Notes: a model not told the origin generated them from the sequence alone. A stretch of DNA of 64,000 nucleotides from Ruminococcaceae bacterium AM07-15 (GCA_003477405.1 QUDE01000004.1:124001-188000); one strand, 5' to 3'; counted from the first letter of the stretch, positions 32,425 through 43,381 are shown. Program-made: numbers and translations.

Positions 32425-33291
32425 TTATTTGTTATCATCTTCAATGCCATATTTTTTCTTTTGCCGAATCACATAATTACTGATTTTTTCATCATATAGT
32501 GGATACTGGTAATCCAACTGGCATGCCACTTCTGACGAAACCTCCCGGAACAATGCCATACATTGTTCAAAGGATTCCCACATATGGGGATAGGAATCCA
32601 TATTATAAGTGGACATAAGTCGTTCCCACAATTCCTCTGGGACATATTGCTTCATAAATTTATAGTTTTTTCCCAAACTGAAATGAAATCCCTGTTTGAT
32701 ACCAATCAGCCAGGAAATCATGCGAAGCAATTCTTTTCGTACTATATCATTCATATGGTCAATAGCAAAAAGAATTTCTTTGCGGCATAAGCCCTTTACT
32801 ACATATGTTGTAGTATTCCAAAATTCATTACAGCAATCGTCAAACATTCTTTGAGTAGGCTTCTGCAAGTGGTAGTCTATATCCGTTGGTATTGGCGGCT
32901 TTACGATACGGTTGTCTTTATCCAACAGTAACTTTACCAGTTTATCCCATGTAAAATACTCGTCTATCAGTTCCAGCGGCAGCAAAGTTAAATCTATCTT
33001 AACATCATCAGTAAACAGCATTAAATATGAAAATCCCTTTTCTACAGCTGGAAATAATTCCATATCTTCCGGCTTTTGCAGAATCAACCTTTCACCAAAT
33101 ATATCTAGCCATTTATCATCACTTGTGAAGCTGTCCATATCCGTAACAAAAAAAGTAATATCAAAATCCTGAAAATCATCAGGCGGAATATTTGTATTTG
33201 TTCTAGATCCTTCCAAAGTAACCATGCGAATGCGTTTGTCTGTTTTTGCAAAATTCAAAACAATATCATAAACTTCCTTTTCTGATCTCAT
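32425..33291 (-). CDS. ant(6)-I: Aminoglycoside 6-nucleotidyltransferase, ANT(6)-Ib-like (streptomycin)
   Basis: 288 residues, full length. MRSEKEVYDIVLNFAKTDKR opens it; VTLEGSRTN holds the GS motif and DFQDFDITFFV the two metal-binding Asp residues. CCNEFWNTTTYVVKGLCRKE and the end ISNYVIRQKKKYGIE resemble ANT(6)-Ib more than ANT(6)-Ia. It adenylylates streptomycin at O-6. AT-rich, unlike the host chromosome. Start: GGAGGAG lies 6 bases before ATG 33291. It follows the 3' part of the sat-like gene on the same strand. Confidence 0.9.
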   Translation of the reverse strand: MRSEKEVYDIVLNFAKTDKRIRMVTLEGSRTNTNIPPDDFQDFDITFFVTDMDSFTSDDKWLDIFGERLILQKPEDMELFPAVEKGFSYLMLFTDDVKIDLTLLPLELIDEYFTWDKLVKLLLDKDNRIVKPPIPTDIDYHLQKPTQRMFDDCCNEFWNTTTYVVKGLCRKEILFAIDHMNDIVRKELLRMISWLIGIKQGFHFSLGKNYKFMKQYVPEELWERLMSTYNMDSYPHMWESFEQCMALFREVSSEVACQLDYQYPLYDEKISNYVIRQKKKYGIEDDNK

Positions 33292-33379
33292 TTTTATCTC
33301 CTCCAATTATTGAAATAGGTGTGAAGCCATTTTAGGGCTTTCCCGCCTTGATTACCCTTTAGCAAAGACGGGCGGGACT

Positions 33380-33423
33380 GTCAACGGCGGCGCATTTATG
33401 CGCCGTTCATCTTGACCGTTGAC
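33380..33423. repeat. Nested hairpin, GTCAAsGs family copy 3
   Basis: Outer arms GTCAACGG / CCGTTGAC, inner CGGCGCAT-TT-ATGCGCCG. It lies in the gap between the sat-like and ANT(6) genes (sat side). Confidence 0.7.
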
Positions 33424-33482
33424 TGGCTCGGCTGGCTTTGCTATCTCTCCGATAAACCTGAATTCATTTAATGTACTTATTT

Positions 33483-33843
33483 TTAGTGCATATAAAAGGT
33501 TATATCAAATTTTCCCGACTGCTTTGTGTTTTCATATATTTTAGTATCAAGTCCGCCAATTTCAAAACCGCAAGCCAAATAAAACAAGCACGCATTCAAA
33601 TTGTTGTCCTGACCAACAGTATACAAACCTGCATACCCATTTGCTATGGCATATTGATAAGATGCCTTAATTAGCTGTTTACCAATACCTTTACCACGCA
33701 TTTTGCATTTGACTTTCAAGTCGTATAAAAAAAGACAGGGATTGAATACAGGAGTCAATATTGCTAATCCAATACAATCCGCTCCCTCATATGCTCCGAT
33801 AAAAACATAGTCTTTCATCTCATGATAATTGTAGTTTTCATCT
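33483..33843 (-). pseudogene. Streptothricin-acetyltransferase-like gene, 3' part
   Basis: From DENYNYHEMKDYVFIGAYEG to the natural stop: the C-terminal two thirds of a GNAT acetyltransferase of the Sat kind (RGKGIGKQLI acetyl-CoA loop, GLYTVGQDNNLNACLFYLAC). It lacks the N-terminal strand and helices, which lie at 35749-35917. A short in-frame ATG inside the inserted segment (33857) could still give a truncated product, which would probably be inactive. Confidence 0.8.
33836..33843 (-). repeat. 8-bp direct repeat, inner end of the resistance insertion
   Basis: AGATGAAA on the minus strand, identical to 35749-35756. The two copies flank the GNAT/aac-aph segment and form the rejoining point of the sat-like gene. 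Confidence 0.75.
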
Positions 33844-33914
33844 TTATTATTTTTCATTTTTTTAAACTATTTAATACTAATGTCTTTTATAATAGCTTTT
33901 CATATATTATATAA

Positions 33915-35747
<1,833 letters not shown>

Positions 35748-35748
35748 C

Positions 35749-35756
35749 TTTCATCT
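35749..35756 (-). repeat. 8-bp direct repeat, outer end of the resistance insertion
   Basis: AGATGAAA on the minus strand, identical to 33836-33843. Confidence 0.75.
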
Positions 35757-35917
35757 GGGAATGTCATTTCTTCAATCTGTTCAGAAGGCAATAGTTTTTC
35801 TGTATGTTCCCATCTGTCTCCGTTGTAGGTAATAACCATTCGTCCCCTAATGGGAAAAGGTTCGTTGGGAATATTTATATCTGCGGCGTGTTTTTCATCA
35901 ATAAATCTAATTTCCAC
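35749..35917 (-). pseudogene. Streptothricin-acetyltransferase-like gene, 5' part
   Basis: GTG start 35917 with GAGGTG ahead. Codons read MEIRFIDEKHAADINIPNEP and then ...IEEMTFPDE before the frame enters the insertion and stops at 35732. Joined at AGATGAAA to the 3' part it gives an uninterrupted protein of about 175 residues with FPDENYNYHEMKDY across the joint. Confidence 0.8.
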
Positions 35918-35953
35918 TCCTTACACCTCACTAAATCAAATTTTTCCGTTCTC

Positions 35954-36754
35954 TTACTTTCTCCCTCGCTGCGGCTTTGGATTTTTCAGTAAATCCGATT
36001 TCTGTGCAATCTTTTTCAACCACTTCTTTTCTTCCTCTGACAGTTTCCCATAGTTCAGCTTGAGCCGCTTACAGATAAATGCCATAGCCGCCTGCTCCGG
36101 GTCGCTGTCCTCTCTGGTGGTTTCCTCTGCGGTCTGCAAAAAATCTTCCAGTGGATTGTCCTCCGGGACACTGAAAAAATCGTCCTTGTGGGCTTCCCGC
36201 AGGTCGAAGGCTATCTTGTTTATGTCCTGCTGTATCACATAGCGGCAAAAGCTGTCGTCGTCAATGTGGGCGGCGATAAGCTGTCGCAGCTGCGGGTCAG
36301 TCAAGCCGGGATTGTGTTGTTTCATAATCGTTGCACTCACGGCGTCCACAATGGCGTTTGCACTCTGTACCTGTTTTCCCGCCACGCCGTTCACATAGAT
36401 TTCAAGGTCGGCCATGAGCCGGGGAAAATCCGGGTGGGTCGCCAGTTCACACAAAAGGGAATTGTCCACCAGCCCGCTTTTCAATAGTTCAATCATATCA
36501 TCACTCAAATGCAGGTCTGCAAGATCGGCGTTTGGGTGATTTCTTGTTTGAGAACGGCCCAGCAGATAATCAACAGTCACTTCGTAAAACTTTGCCAACT
36601 CAATAAGGGCGTAATGGCTGATGTCCTTGAAGTTGTCCCCCTCATAACTCCCTAAAGCGGACTTGGAGAGGTGGGTTTTCTCCGCAAGCTGTTCCAGCGT
36701 CAGACCGCGTTCCACACGCAGGTCTTTCAATCGTTCTTGTATGGATAGTTCCAT
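35954..36754 (-). CDS. XRE-family regulator of the transposon
   Basis: 266 residues. The N-terminal helix-turn-helix reads LRVERGLTLEQLAEKTHLSK with ALGSYEGDNFKDISHYALIE, followed by a long helical domain ending in a Lys/Arg-rich tail. This protein is common in Clostridia mobilizable elements, where it probably represses transfer genes. GGGGGAG lies before ATG 36754. A TCCGAAAG/CTTTCGGA inverted repeat sits in its promoter region. Confidence 0.85.
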   Translation of the reverse strand: MELSIQERLKDLRVERGLTLEQLAEKTHLSKSALGSYEGDNFKDISHYALIELAKFYEVTVDYLLGRSQTRNHPNADLADLHLSDDMIELLKSGLVDNSLLCELATHPDFPRLMADLEIYVNGVAGKQVQSANAIVDAVSATIMKQHNPGLTDPQLRQLIAAHIDDDSFCRYVIQQDINKIAFDLREAHKDDFFSVPEDNPLEDFLQTAEETTREDSDPEQAAMAFICKRLKLNYGKLSEEEKKWLKKIAQKSDLLKNPKPQRGRK

Positions 36755-36785
36755 GCGCTCCCCCTTGTCTGCAAATATCATTTTT

Positions 36786-36850
36786 ATTATACCACAATTC
36801 CGAAAGCGTGGAAATAGCCTGTTTTTTAGGCCAATTTCCTACCTTTCGGA
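36786..36850 (-). promoter_or_regulatory. Promoter and candidate operator of the XRE gene
   Basis: Minus strand: TTTCCA (36814-36809), 17 bases, TATAAT (36791-36786). TCCGAAAG (36799-36806) lies in the spacer and its complement CTTTCGGA at 36843-36850. The rest of the gap to 37093 holds palindrome copy 6. Confidence 0.6.
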
Positions 36851-36973
36851 TATACGGGACGGGCGGTCATTTAGGTGTAGACTTAGGGTAGTTCATCGAT
36901 GGACAGCACCTTGAAAACAGAATGACCGTCCGAAAAGGAATACCCCGGCTGGGGAAGCACCGCAAGGAGCCGG

Positions 36974-36998
36974 ACTTCGGGACATTTTGTCCCGAAGT
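36974..36998. repeat. 25-bp palindrome, copy 6
   Basis: Arms ACTTCGGGACA and TGTCCCGAAGT, perfect. Relative to copies 1-3 the fifth pair is C/G instead of T/A on both arms. It lies about 95 bases before the VLP gene. Confidence 0.85.
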
Positions 36999-37093
36999 TG
37001 CGGGGAGCGTGCCAACGCTGGAATACGCCGCAGGAATGGGGCAGGAAACCTTTTCGGGGAGAACGGCAACGGAAAGCAAAATGGAGGGAACGC

Positions 37094-37507
37094 ATGAGAA
37101 ATAACCTCTATAAAGACTTGCCGCCACTGGAGCGCAGGCCGGACGGTTCCCTTTACCGCATGACACCGGCGCAGAGGAAACAGGCGGCCAGCCGGATACG
37201 CCGGGAGTGCTGTTGTTGTGAGGACGGCAACTGCATTGTCCTTGACGATGGGGACACCTGCACCTGCCCGCAGACGGTTTCTTTCTCGGTCTGCTGTAAG
37301 TGGTTCCGCTGGGCGGTCTTGCCGCTGGACGGAACGCTGGAAGCGGAGATTTTCCGGGATAAGGACTTGAAATGCTGTGCGGTTTGCGGCGGCGTGTTCG
37401 TCCCCAAATCCAACCGGGCTAAATACTGCCCGGACTGCGCCGCCAGAGTTCACAGGCGGCAGAAAACAGAAAGTGAACGGAAAAGGAGGTCTACTGTGGA
37501 CAGTTAG
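37094..37507 (+). CDS. Cysteine-rich VLP-domain protein
   Basis: 137 residues. It opens MRNNLYKDLPPLERRPDGSL; CCCCEDGNC, CTCPQ, CCKWF and the CAVCGG ... CPDCAARVH zinc knuckle give about 13 Cys. This is the 'cysteine-rich VLP' protein seen in many Clostridia mobile elements, probably DNA-binding; its role is unknown. GGAGGG precedes the ATG by about 5 bases. Confidence 0.8.
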   Translation: MRNNLYKDLPPLERRPDGSLYRMTPAQRKQAASRIRRECCCCEDGNCIVLDDGDTCTCPQTVSFSVCCKWFRWAVLPLDGTLEAEIFRDKDLKCCAVCGGVFVPKSNRAKYCPDCAARVHRRQKTESERKRRSTVDS

Positions 37508-37617
37508 GAGCGGAAAAGCCTTGATTTATAAGGCTTCGCAGGCCCCAAACCGGGGCAGGTGGTATAAAGTATCGCCCGCCCCGGAAAACGGGCTTCTAAC
37601 CGTCCACAAAACACGAT

Positions 37618-38013
37618 ATGACAAACACGATTTACATTCACCAGCCGGAACAGGCGTTCAGCTTCACCCGGCTCCCGAATTTTCTCTTTGAAGCCCCTAC
37701 ATTCAAGCCCCTGTCCAACGAGGCAAAGGTGTTGTACGCCTTTATCCTGCGCCGGACAGAGTTATCCCGCAAGAATGGGTGGGCGGACGAGTACGGGCGG
37801 ATTTACCTGTACTATCCCATCTGCGAGGTAGTTGACCTGCTCCGCTGTGGGCGGCAGAAAGCGGTAAATACCATGCGGGAACTGCAATATGCCGGACTGG
37901 TGGAGATCCAGAAGCAGGGCTGTGGAAAACCCAACCGCATTTTCCCAAAATCCTATGAAGCGGTTCCGAACACCGACTTCAAGAAATCCCGTTCTGGTAC
38001 GCCGGAGGACTGA
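37618..38013 (+). CDS. RepA_N-type replication initiator protein
   Basis: 131 residues matching the RepA N-terminal domain: FSFTRLPNFLFEAPTFKPLS and LSNEAKVLYAFILRRTELSR, with a winged-helix RQKAVNTMRELQYAGLVE. Full-length RepA proteins are about twice as long, so this is the short form often found in mobilizable transposons, perhaps for replication of the excised circle. It lies between the VLP gene and the oriT-like repeat. Confidence 0.8.
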   Translation: MTNTIYIHQPEQAFSFTRLPNFLFEAPTFKPLSNEAKVLYAFILRRTELSRKNGWADEYGRIYLYYPICEVVDLLRCGRQKAVNTMRELQYAGLVEIQKQGCGKPNRIFPKSYEAVPNTDFKKSRSGTPED

Positions 38014-38106
38014 AAACCGTACCCTTGAAGTACGGAAACCGCCCCCCTAAAGTACGAAAACCGGACGGTATATAGAAATACAAAGATTAAAATGATTTAT
38101 TTATAT

Positions 38107-38183
38107 CCATTCCATTCCTATCGTATCAGAGATAATTCTGGCAGGATTTTCCCTGTGGAAAACCCAGGATAGGAAAGGAATGG
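38107..38183. promoter_or_regulatory. Candidate oriT: 16-bp inverted repeat before the relaxase
   Basis: CCATTCCATTCCTATC (38107-38122) and GATAGGAAAGGAATGG (38168-38183) pair with one mismatch; an inner TTTTCC-CTGT-GGAAAA stem lies between. The position, 14 bases before the MobV gene, is where oriT or a relaxase-autoregulatory site is expected. Confidence 0.5.
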
Positions 38184-38196
38184 GGAAAGGAGCAGA

Positions 38197-39141
38197 ATGG
38201 CACAACACGCAATTTTGCGGTTTGAGAAGCACAAGGGCAACCCGGCAAGGCCGCTGGAAGCCCATCACGAAAGGCAGAAAGAACAATACGCCAGTAACCC
38301 CGACATTGACACAAGCCGGAGCAAATACAATTTCCATATCGTCAAGCCGGAGGGACGCTATTACCACTTCATTCAGAGCCGTATCGAGCAGGCCGGATGC
38401 CGAACCCGCAAGGACAGCACACGGTTTGTCGATACGCTGATAACCGCCAGCCCGGAGTTTTTCAAGGGGAAATCTCCAAAGGAGATACAGGCGTTCTTCC
38501 AAAGGGCGGCAGATTTCCTCATTGGCCGGGTAGGACGGGAAAATATCGTGTCGGCGGTGGTACACATGGACGAGAAAACGCCCCACCTGCATTTGACCTT
38601 TGTTCCGCTGACAAAGGACAACCGCCTGTGTGCAAAGGAGATTATCGGCAACCGGGCAAACCTGACGAAGTGGCAGGACGATTTTCACGCCTATATGGTG
38701 GTGAAATATCCCGACTTGGAGCGTGGGGAGAGTGCCAGCAAGACAGGCCGGAAGCATATCCCCACCCGGCTTTTCAAACAGGCGGTTTCCCTCTCCAAAC
38801 AGGCCAGAGCCATTGAAGCCGCCCTTGACGGCATTAACCCGCTGAACGCCGGAAAGAAAAAAGAGGAAGCCCTCTTCATGCTGAAAAAGTGGTTCCCGCA
38901 GATGGAGAACTTCTCCGGGCAGTTGAAAAAGTACAAGGTCACAATCAATGACCTGCTGGAAGAAAACAAAAAGCTGGAAGCAAGGGCAAAGGCCAGTGAG
39001 CAAGGCAAGATGAAAGACCGCATGGAACGGGCAACGCTGGAAAGCGAATTACACAATCTCCGCAATTTCGTTGACCGTATCCCGCCGGAAGTGCTGGCGC
39101 AGGTGAAACGGCAACAGCGGCACACAGTAAAGGAAAGGTGA
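38197..39141 (+). CDS. MobV-family relaxase
   Basis: 314 residues. The MobV (Pre/Mob) motifs are visible: MAQHAILRFEKHKGNPARPL, SRSKYNFHIVKP, and the metal-binding three-His motif HMDEKTPHLHLTFVPL at about 127-142. The C-terminus is a coiled coil. It nicks oriT and leads transfer in trans with a host conjugation system. GGAAAGGAG lies just before the ATG. Confidence 0.88.
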   Translation: MAQHAILRFEKHKGNPARPLEAHHERQKEQYASNPDIDTSRSKYNFHIVKPEGRYYHFIQSRIEQAGCRTRKDSTRFVDTLITASPEFFKGKSPKEIQAFFQRAADFLIGRVGRENIVSAVVHMDEKTPHLHLTFVPLTKDNRLCAKEIIGNRANLTKWQDDFHAYMVVKYPDLERGESASKTGRKHIPTRLFKQAVSLSKQARAIEAALDGINPLNAGKKKEEALFMLKKWFPQMENFSGQLKKYKVTINDLLEENKKLEARAKASEQGKMKDRMERATLESELHNLRNFVDRIPPEVLAQVKRQQRHTVKER

Positions 39142-39213
39142 TAGATATAAGCAGAAATTTTCGCCGCCCCTGTGCGGCATTGTACCTTGAAAACTGAATA
39201 TGGAGGACACTGG

Positions 39214-39408
39214 ATGGCAAAAAGCGAAAGCGATATTTTTACGCCCCGGACAGGGCAGGTCATACAAGCAGAGAACGGCACGCAGTATTTTGTATGTGGG
39301 AACAACCGTATAAAAATCTCCGAACACTTCGCCGCAGGCGGGAAGCCCCTCGGTGATCTGATTGTAGATGTGGTGCGGCATACCGCAGAAAAAGCCGCTT
39401 CAACCTGA
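39214..39408 (+). CDS. Small transposon protein (TnpW-like?)
   Basis: 64 residues: MAKSESDIFTPRTGQVIQAE, then NGTQYFVCGNNRIKISEHFA and a C-terminal DLIVDVVRHTAEK helix. Its position before tnpX and its small size recall TnpW of Tn4451-type elements, but the sequence link is weak. TGGAGGAC precedes ATG 39214. Confidence 0.6.
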   Translation: MAKSESDIFTPRTGQVIQAENGTQYFVCGNNRIKISEHFAAGGKPLGDLIVDVVRHTAEKAAST

Positions 39409-39509
39409 TAGCCCATCATTGATAACACGCCCACGCTTATGATATAATTGCCATAGAGCAAAAGTATTGTAAGCGTGGGTTGTTTCTTTAAGAAGGAGGA
39501 TTTTTAACG

Positions 39510-41132
39510 GTGAAACAACCTTACAATACTACGATTTACAACACGGCGCTTTATATGAGATTGAGCCGGGACGATGAAAACTATGGTGACAGCGTAAGCA
39601 TTGAAACACAGCGGACAATCCTGCAACAGTACGCAAAGGAACAGGGACTTCATGTAGTCGGTGAGTATGTGGACGATGGCTGGTCGGGGACGAACTTTGA
39701 ACGCCCGGATTTTCAGCGCATGATGGACGATGTGGAAGCCGGAAAAGTAAACTGCATTGTCACGAAAGACCTTTCCCGTTTCGGGCGGGAACATGTGATG
39801 ATGGACTACTATCTGGAATTTCTGTTCCCGGAAAAACGGGTGCGCTACATCGCCGTTGCGGAGAATGAGGACACAGAGAAAGGGCTTTCCGATTTTGTCC
39901 CGTTCAAAAACCTGTTCAATGAATGGTTTGCGAAAGATACAAGCCGCAAGGTAAAGGCCGCTTTCAAAGCAAAGTTTGCCACAGGACAGCGTATCGGCGC
40001 TTATGCTCCCATCGGGTACAGGAAACACCCGGAAATCAAAAACAAGCTGATAATCGACGAGGAAACCCGCTGGATAGTGGAGAAGATTTTTGACCTCGCC
40101 ATTCATGGCAGAGGGGCGGCCAGTATCACAAGAATACTGATTGCGGAAAAGGTTCCCACGCCGGGATTTATCAACTTCCAGCGTGACGGGACTTTCGCAA
40201 ACATCTATGCGGGTGCGCCAGAGGAAAAAAGCTACGCATGGACGATAGCGCAGGTCAAGAGCATTATGAAAGACGAAACCTATATCGGCCATACCATCCA
40301 CTACCGGGAAACAAACATTTCCTTTAAGAACAAGCGGAGGATACGCAAGCCCCAAAGTGAATGGGTGCGGGTGGAGAACACGCAGGAGCCGATTATCAGC
40401 GAACAGGTTTTCCGGCAGGTACAGGAGCAGATAGCAAACCGCCGCAGAAAATGCAAGGACGGTACAACACAGATTTTTTCCGGATTGGTAAAATGTTCGG
40501 ATTGCGGCTGGTCGTTGTCCTATGGGGAGAACAGGCAGAACAGCAAGCCTTACGGCCATTATCATTGTAGCAAGTACGGACAGGGCACACGCCAATGCTC
40601 CATGCATTATATCCGCTATGATGTGCTTTACGCCTATGTCCTCTCCCGTCTGCAATACTGGTCGGGGCTGGTACAGCATGATGAAGAACGGCTTTTGAAG
40701 CGGCTGTTAAATGCCAATGACAAGGGACAGGCCGCCGCAAGAAAGAAGCAAGCCGCAGAGTTGAACAAAGCGGAGAAGCGGAAAGCCGAAGTCGATACCC
40801 TGTTTGCCCGGATGTATGAGGACTGGGCGGCGGGGCGTATCACAGAATACAACTTCTCTATGCTGTCCGGGAAGTACCAGAGCGAACAGGCTGAACTGGA
40901 CACAAAGATTGAACAGCTTCAATCCGCTATCGCCACTGAAAGCCAGAACGCCGCAGACGCAGAAAAATGGATTGCCTTGATGAAAGAGTGCGTCAATCCA
41001 ACAGAACTGACCGCCGAACTTTTGAATACGCTGATTGAAAAAATCGTTGTCCATGAAGCGGTCAAAGGTGAGGACGGAAGCCGGGAACAGGAGGTAGAAA
41101 TCTTCTACCGCTTTATCGGCAAAATTGATTAA
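39510..41132 (+). CDS. tnpX: Large serine recombinase TnpX
   Basis: 540 residues. The resolvase domain holds catalytic Ser19 (ALYMRLSRDDENYGDSVSIE), DDGWSGTNFERPDFQ and TKDLSRFGREHVMM. Then come the recombinase domain, a zinc ribbon (CSDCGWSLSY ... CSKYGQGTRQC) and a coiled coil (about 400-470). It excises and inserts the transposon. GTG start with AAGGAGG 9-10 bases ahead. Its stop is 31 bases from the element's right end, as in Tn4451 relatives. It is distinct from the recombinase at 10608. Confidence 0.93.
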   Translation: MKQPYNTTIYNTALYMRLSRDDENYGDSVSIETQRTILQQYAKEQGLHVVGEYVDDGWSGTNFERPDFQRMMDDVEAGKVNCIVTKDLSRFGREHVMMDYYLEFLFPEKRVRYIAVAENEDTEKGLSDFVPFKNLFNEWFAKDTSRKVKAAFKAKFATGQRIGAYAPIGYRKHPEIKNKLIIDEETRWIVEKIFDLAIHGRGAASITRILIAEKVPTPGFINFQRDGTFANIYAGAPEEKSYAWTIAQVKSIMKDETYIGHTIHYRETNISFKNKRRIRKPQSEWVRVENTQEPIISEQVFRQVQEQIANRRRKCKDGTTQIFSGLVKCSDCGWSLSYGENRQNSKPYGHYHCSKYGQGTRQCSMHYIRYDVLYAYVLSRLQYWSGLVQHDEERLLKRLLNANDKGQAAARKKQAAELNKAEKRKAEVDTLFARMYEDWAAGRITEYNFSMLSGKYQSEQAELDTKIEQLQSAIATESQNAADAEKWIALMKECVNPTELTAELLNTLIEKIVVHEAVKGEDGSREQEVEIFYRFIGKID

Positions 41133-41140
41133 ATGACACC

Positions 41141-41163
41141 AATATTTTTAACTATGTGATACC
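41141..41163. repeat. Transposon right terminal repeat
   Basis: Complement of GGTATCACATAGTTAAAAAT and a few more bases, paired with 31797-31819. Confidence 0.75.
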
Positions 41164-41565
41164 GGGTTGTCCGTTCCGGATGCGGATATGCTGATCTCCC
41201 TGTCGGAAGCGCTGGAAACACCGGTGAGCACATTGCTGGGGGAAACGGTGATGGAACCAGAGGCCGATGCCATCAAAGCCATCTCCGAAAAGCTGGAGAT
41301 TATCAATTTGCAGCTTGCGCAGAGACAGACCATGAAAAGAAAAATTCTTCATTGGCTGTTGATTTCACTCTGTGTGGTTATCGTGGCGGTTTCTGTGGTT
41401 CTCCTCACAGCCAGCAGCCCTTATTTGGGATGGGATTATGGGGACCCGGAAATTGCTGTTGCAGGAGCGGCTTTTCACGGGTTTGAGTGGCTCTTTGTCA
41501 GGGCGGCCCCCATTATTCTGATTGCGGCAATTGTTGGCGTTTTTCTGACAAGGAAAAAAGTATAA
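41164..41565 (+). pseudogene. XRE-family regulator, 3' part, split by the transposon
   Basis: Starts with the duplicated Gly codon GGG and continues LSVPDADMLISLSEALETPV, the expected end of the helix-turn-helix domain, then two membrane segments (LLISLCVVIVAVSVVLLTAS and IILIAAIVGVFLT). No RBS is present, so it is not expected to be translated. Two thirds of the original regulator lies here. Confidence 0.88.
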
Positions 41566-41632
41566 AGTATAAAATGCTTTATTAGAATGTCACCGGACAA
41601 ATGTGAGCAGGGAAAGTCGGGCAAAGACTTTA

Positions 41633-41672
41633 AAAGACCCCTCTTTGCTATTTCTAGCAAAGAGGGGTCTTG
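41633..41672. terminator. Stem-loop between convergent genes
   Basis: A 17-bp stem beginning AAGACCCCTCTTTGCTA with loop TTTC. T-runs are weak on both sides, so termination strength is uncertain. Confidence 0.6.
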
Positions 41673-41707
41673 GTTTGTAGAAAAGCTGTGTGCAGCATTT
41701 CGTCTGA

Positions 41708-43093
41708 TTATATCTGATAACTCATGGCAAAACCGCATTTGCCGCTGTTTTTCACTTGATACAGCGCCTGATCCGCTTGTTTGAACACTTCGGTGTACTT
41801 GGCGCCTTTTTCGCAGCGGCAACCGCCGATGCTGATGGTCAGGCCACTGAGGGGATACTGCTGGGCCAGTGCCGATACCTGGCGGAGAACCTCCTGAGCT
41901 TTGTCGTTCAGAATGTTATCGGAAAGGGGTTCATCTACATAGATGACGAATTCATCGCCGCCGAACCGGCCAATGCAGTCGGTTTTCCGGAAACAGGCCT
42001 GCAACACTTTTGCCACCTGGATGATGACCAGATCTCCACGATCGTGGCCATAGCTGTCATTGAGTTTTTTGAAATTGTCCAGATCGGCCACCAGCAGTGT
42101 GCCGCCGGAGCGCTTCAGCCGCCTGCGTATCTGCTTCATCAGATAGAATTTGTTCAAAAGGCCGGTCAGGGCATCGTGGTGAAGGTGTTGTCTGTTGCGA
42201 AGGTGCCGAAGGAGGAATACCGTGGTGATGACCATGTTCAGCACATTCAGGCCAAGGCCAATGTCCATGAGGAGCATATGGTTCTGCGAGAGCAAGTTTT
42301 CCCTGGGAATGGCAACAACCACGCTCCACCCACTGCTCATCTGACACACATAAAGATTGTAGTCTTCTTTGACAGAACCTGCATAATGAGAGATTTTATT
42401 GGAGAGATGACTGAGGATATCTTTCCGGAATGTGCCCAGCTCTGCGTATCCAACAGAATAGGCCAGTGTTTGGTTGGGATCATAAACCAGCAGCCCATAG
42501 CCATCGGCCAGCTGGGAAAAACCCATCCAGTTTTCGCTGGTGAGATATACATCCATCGCGATCACATTTTCAGGATCGGAGAGGGCAAGAGACATGGTGA
42601 ACACATTCTGGCCGGTGATGGCGTCCTGATACAGATCGGAAAACACAATGGTCCCCGGCTCCGCTTCCACTGCATCGGTATACCAGAGTGTGGATGCAAA
42701 ATCGTAATCGTCGTCGCCTTCCCATGGGGTGGCCGCAACGATACGGCCGTTCAAAACGGCATAGAGATCCAGAACATTATCGCCAAACCGATCGGAAATC
42801 TTTTCACAATAGGATTTCATCCATTGCTGGATCTCATCCTCAGGAGTCTGTTGATCCACCATTTCGTCCAGATATTTGCCGGCCAGCTCCACGGAAAAGG
42901 CGTATCCATTCATCCGGGTTTCGATTTTTTCCGTTTGGGCCTGGGCCAGATAGCTGCCATCTTTGATGGAGTTTTCAATGAAGAGGCTTCTGGATTCCAA
43001 AATGAAATAGCCGAATATTACCTCAAGCACCAAAAAGATGCCAATATAAAAAAACACGCCTAACCTTTTCTTCCATCCGGCATAGGCCTCCAT
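41708..43093 (-). CDS. Membrane sensor diguanylate cyclase (Cache + GGDEF)
   Basis: 461 residues. One membrane helix (about 10-32), an extracellular Cache-like sensor (about 33-270, with FSDLYQDAITGQNVFTMSLA), a second helix, then a GGDEF domain: HHDALTGLLNKFYL and active site RFGGDEFVIYV. It makes c-di-GMP from GTP. An I-site RxxD is not evident. ATG 43093 has GAGAGG about 11 bases ahead; an upstream GTG (43105) is too close. A c-di-GMP role in a gut Clostridium suggests control of adhesion or motility. Confidence 0.9.
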   Translation of the reverse strand: MEAYAGWKKRLGVFFYIGIFLVLEVIFGYFILESRSLFIENSIKDGSYLAQAQTEKIETRMNGYAFSVELAGKYLDEMVDQQTPEDEIQQWMKSYCEKISDRFGDNVLDLYAVLNGRIVAATPWEGDDDYDFASTLWYTDAVEAEPGTIVFSDLYQDAITGQNVFTMSLALSDPENVIAMDVYLTSENWMGFSQLADGYGLLVYDPNQTLAYSVGYAELGTFRKDILSHLSNKISHYAGSVKEDYNLYVCQMSSGWSVVVAIPRENLLSQNHMLLMDIGLGLNVLNMVITTVFLLRHLRNRQHLHHDALTGLLNKFYLMKQIRRRLKRSGGTLLVADLDNFKKLNDSYGHDRGDLVIIQVAKVLQACFRKTDCIGRFGGDEFVIYVDEPLSDNILNDKAQEVLRQVSALAQQYPLSGLTISIGGCRCEKGAKYTEVFKQADQALYQVKNSGKCGFAMSYQI

Positions 43094-43381
43094 CGTTTGC
43101 GTCACCTCTCATCAATAAAACTGGGTAGGATACAATGTGGATCGCTGAAAAGTACACAGTAGGACAGTGGTATTGGTTGGACAAGAAGAACGAGTTGTCG
43201 GGCTTGTGTTTTATCAAGAGATTTCTTGATAATAGTTTCCTTTATTTCGCAGATTTTGTCAAGGGAAAGTTTGGGTGATTTGAAGAAAATATTTGGAATA
43301 TATGCGCTGGGAAATTTCTGCCCCGTCAGCGTTTTGAGAGGGAGGGAAGATGCTCATTTTAAGGGCCTTTTGATAGTATAA
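43094..43381. other. Intergenic region between the GGDEF gene and the MerR terminator
   Basis: About 290 bases. No gene, RNA or strong structure is visible; it presumably holds the GGDEF promoter, but no clear -35/-10 pair was found. Confidence 0.4.

Noticed and set aside
41633..41672. Right transposon end extending to this stem-loop
   Set aside because: The reconstructed xre reading frame places the junction at 41163/41164, and the stem-loop follows the intact 3' end of that host gene.
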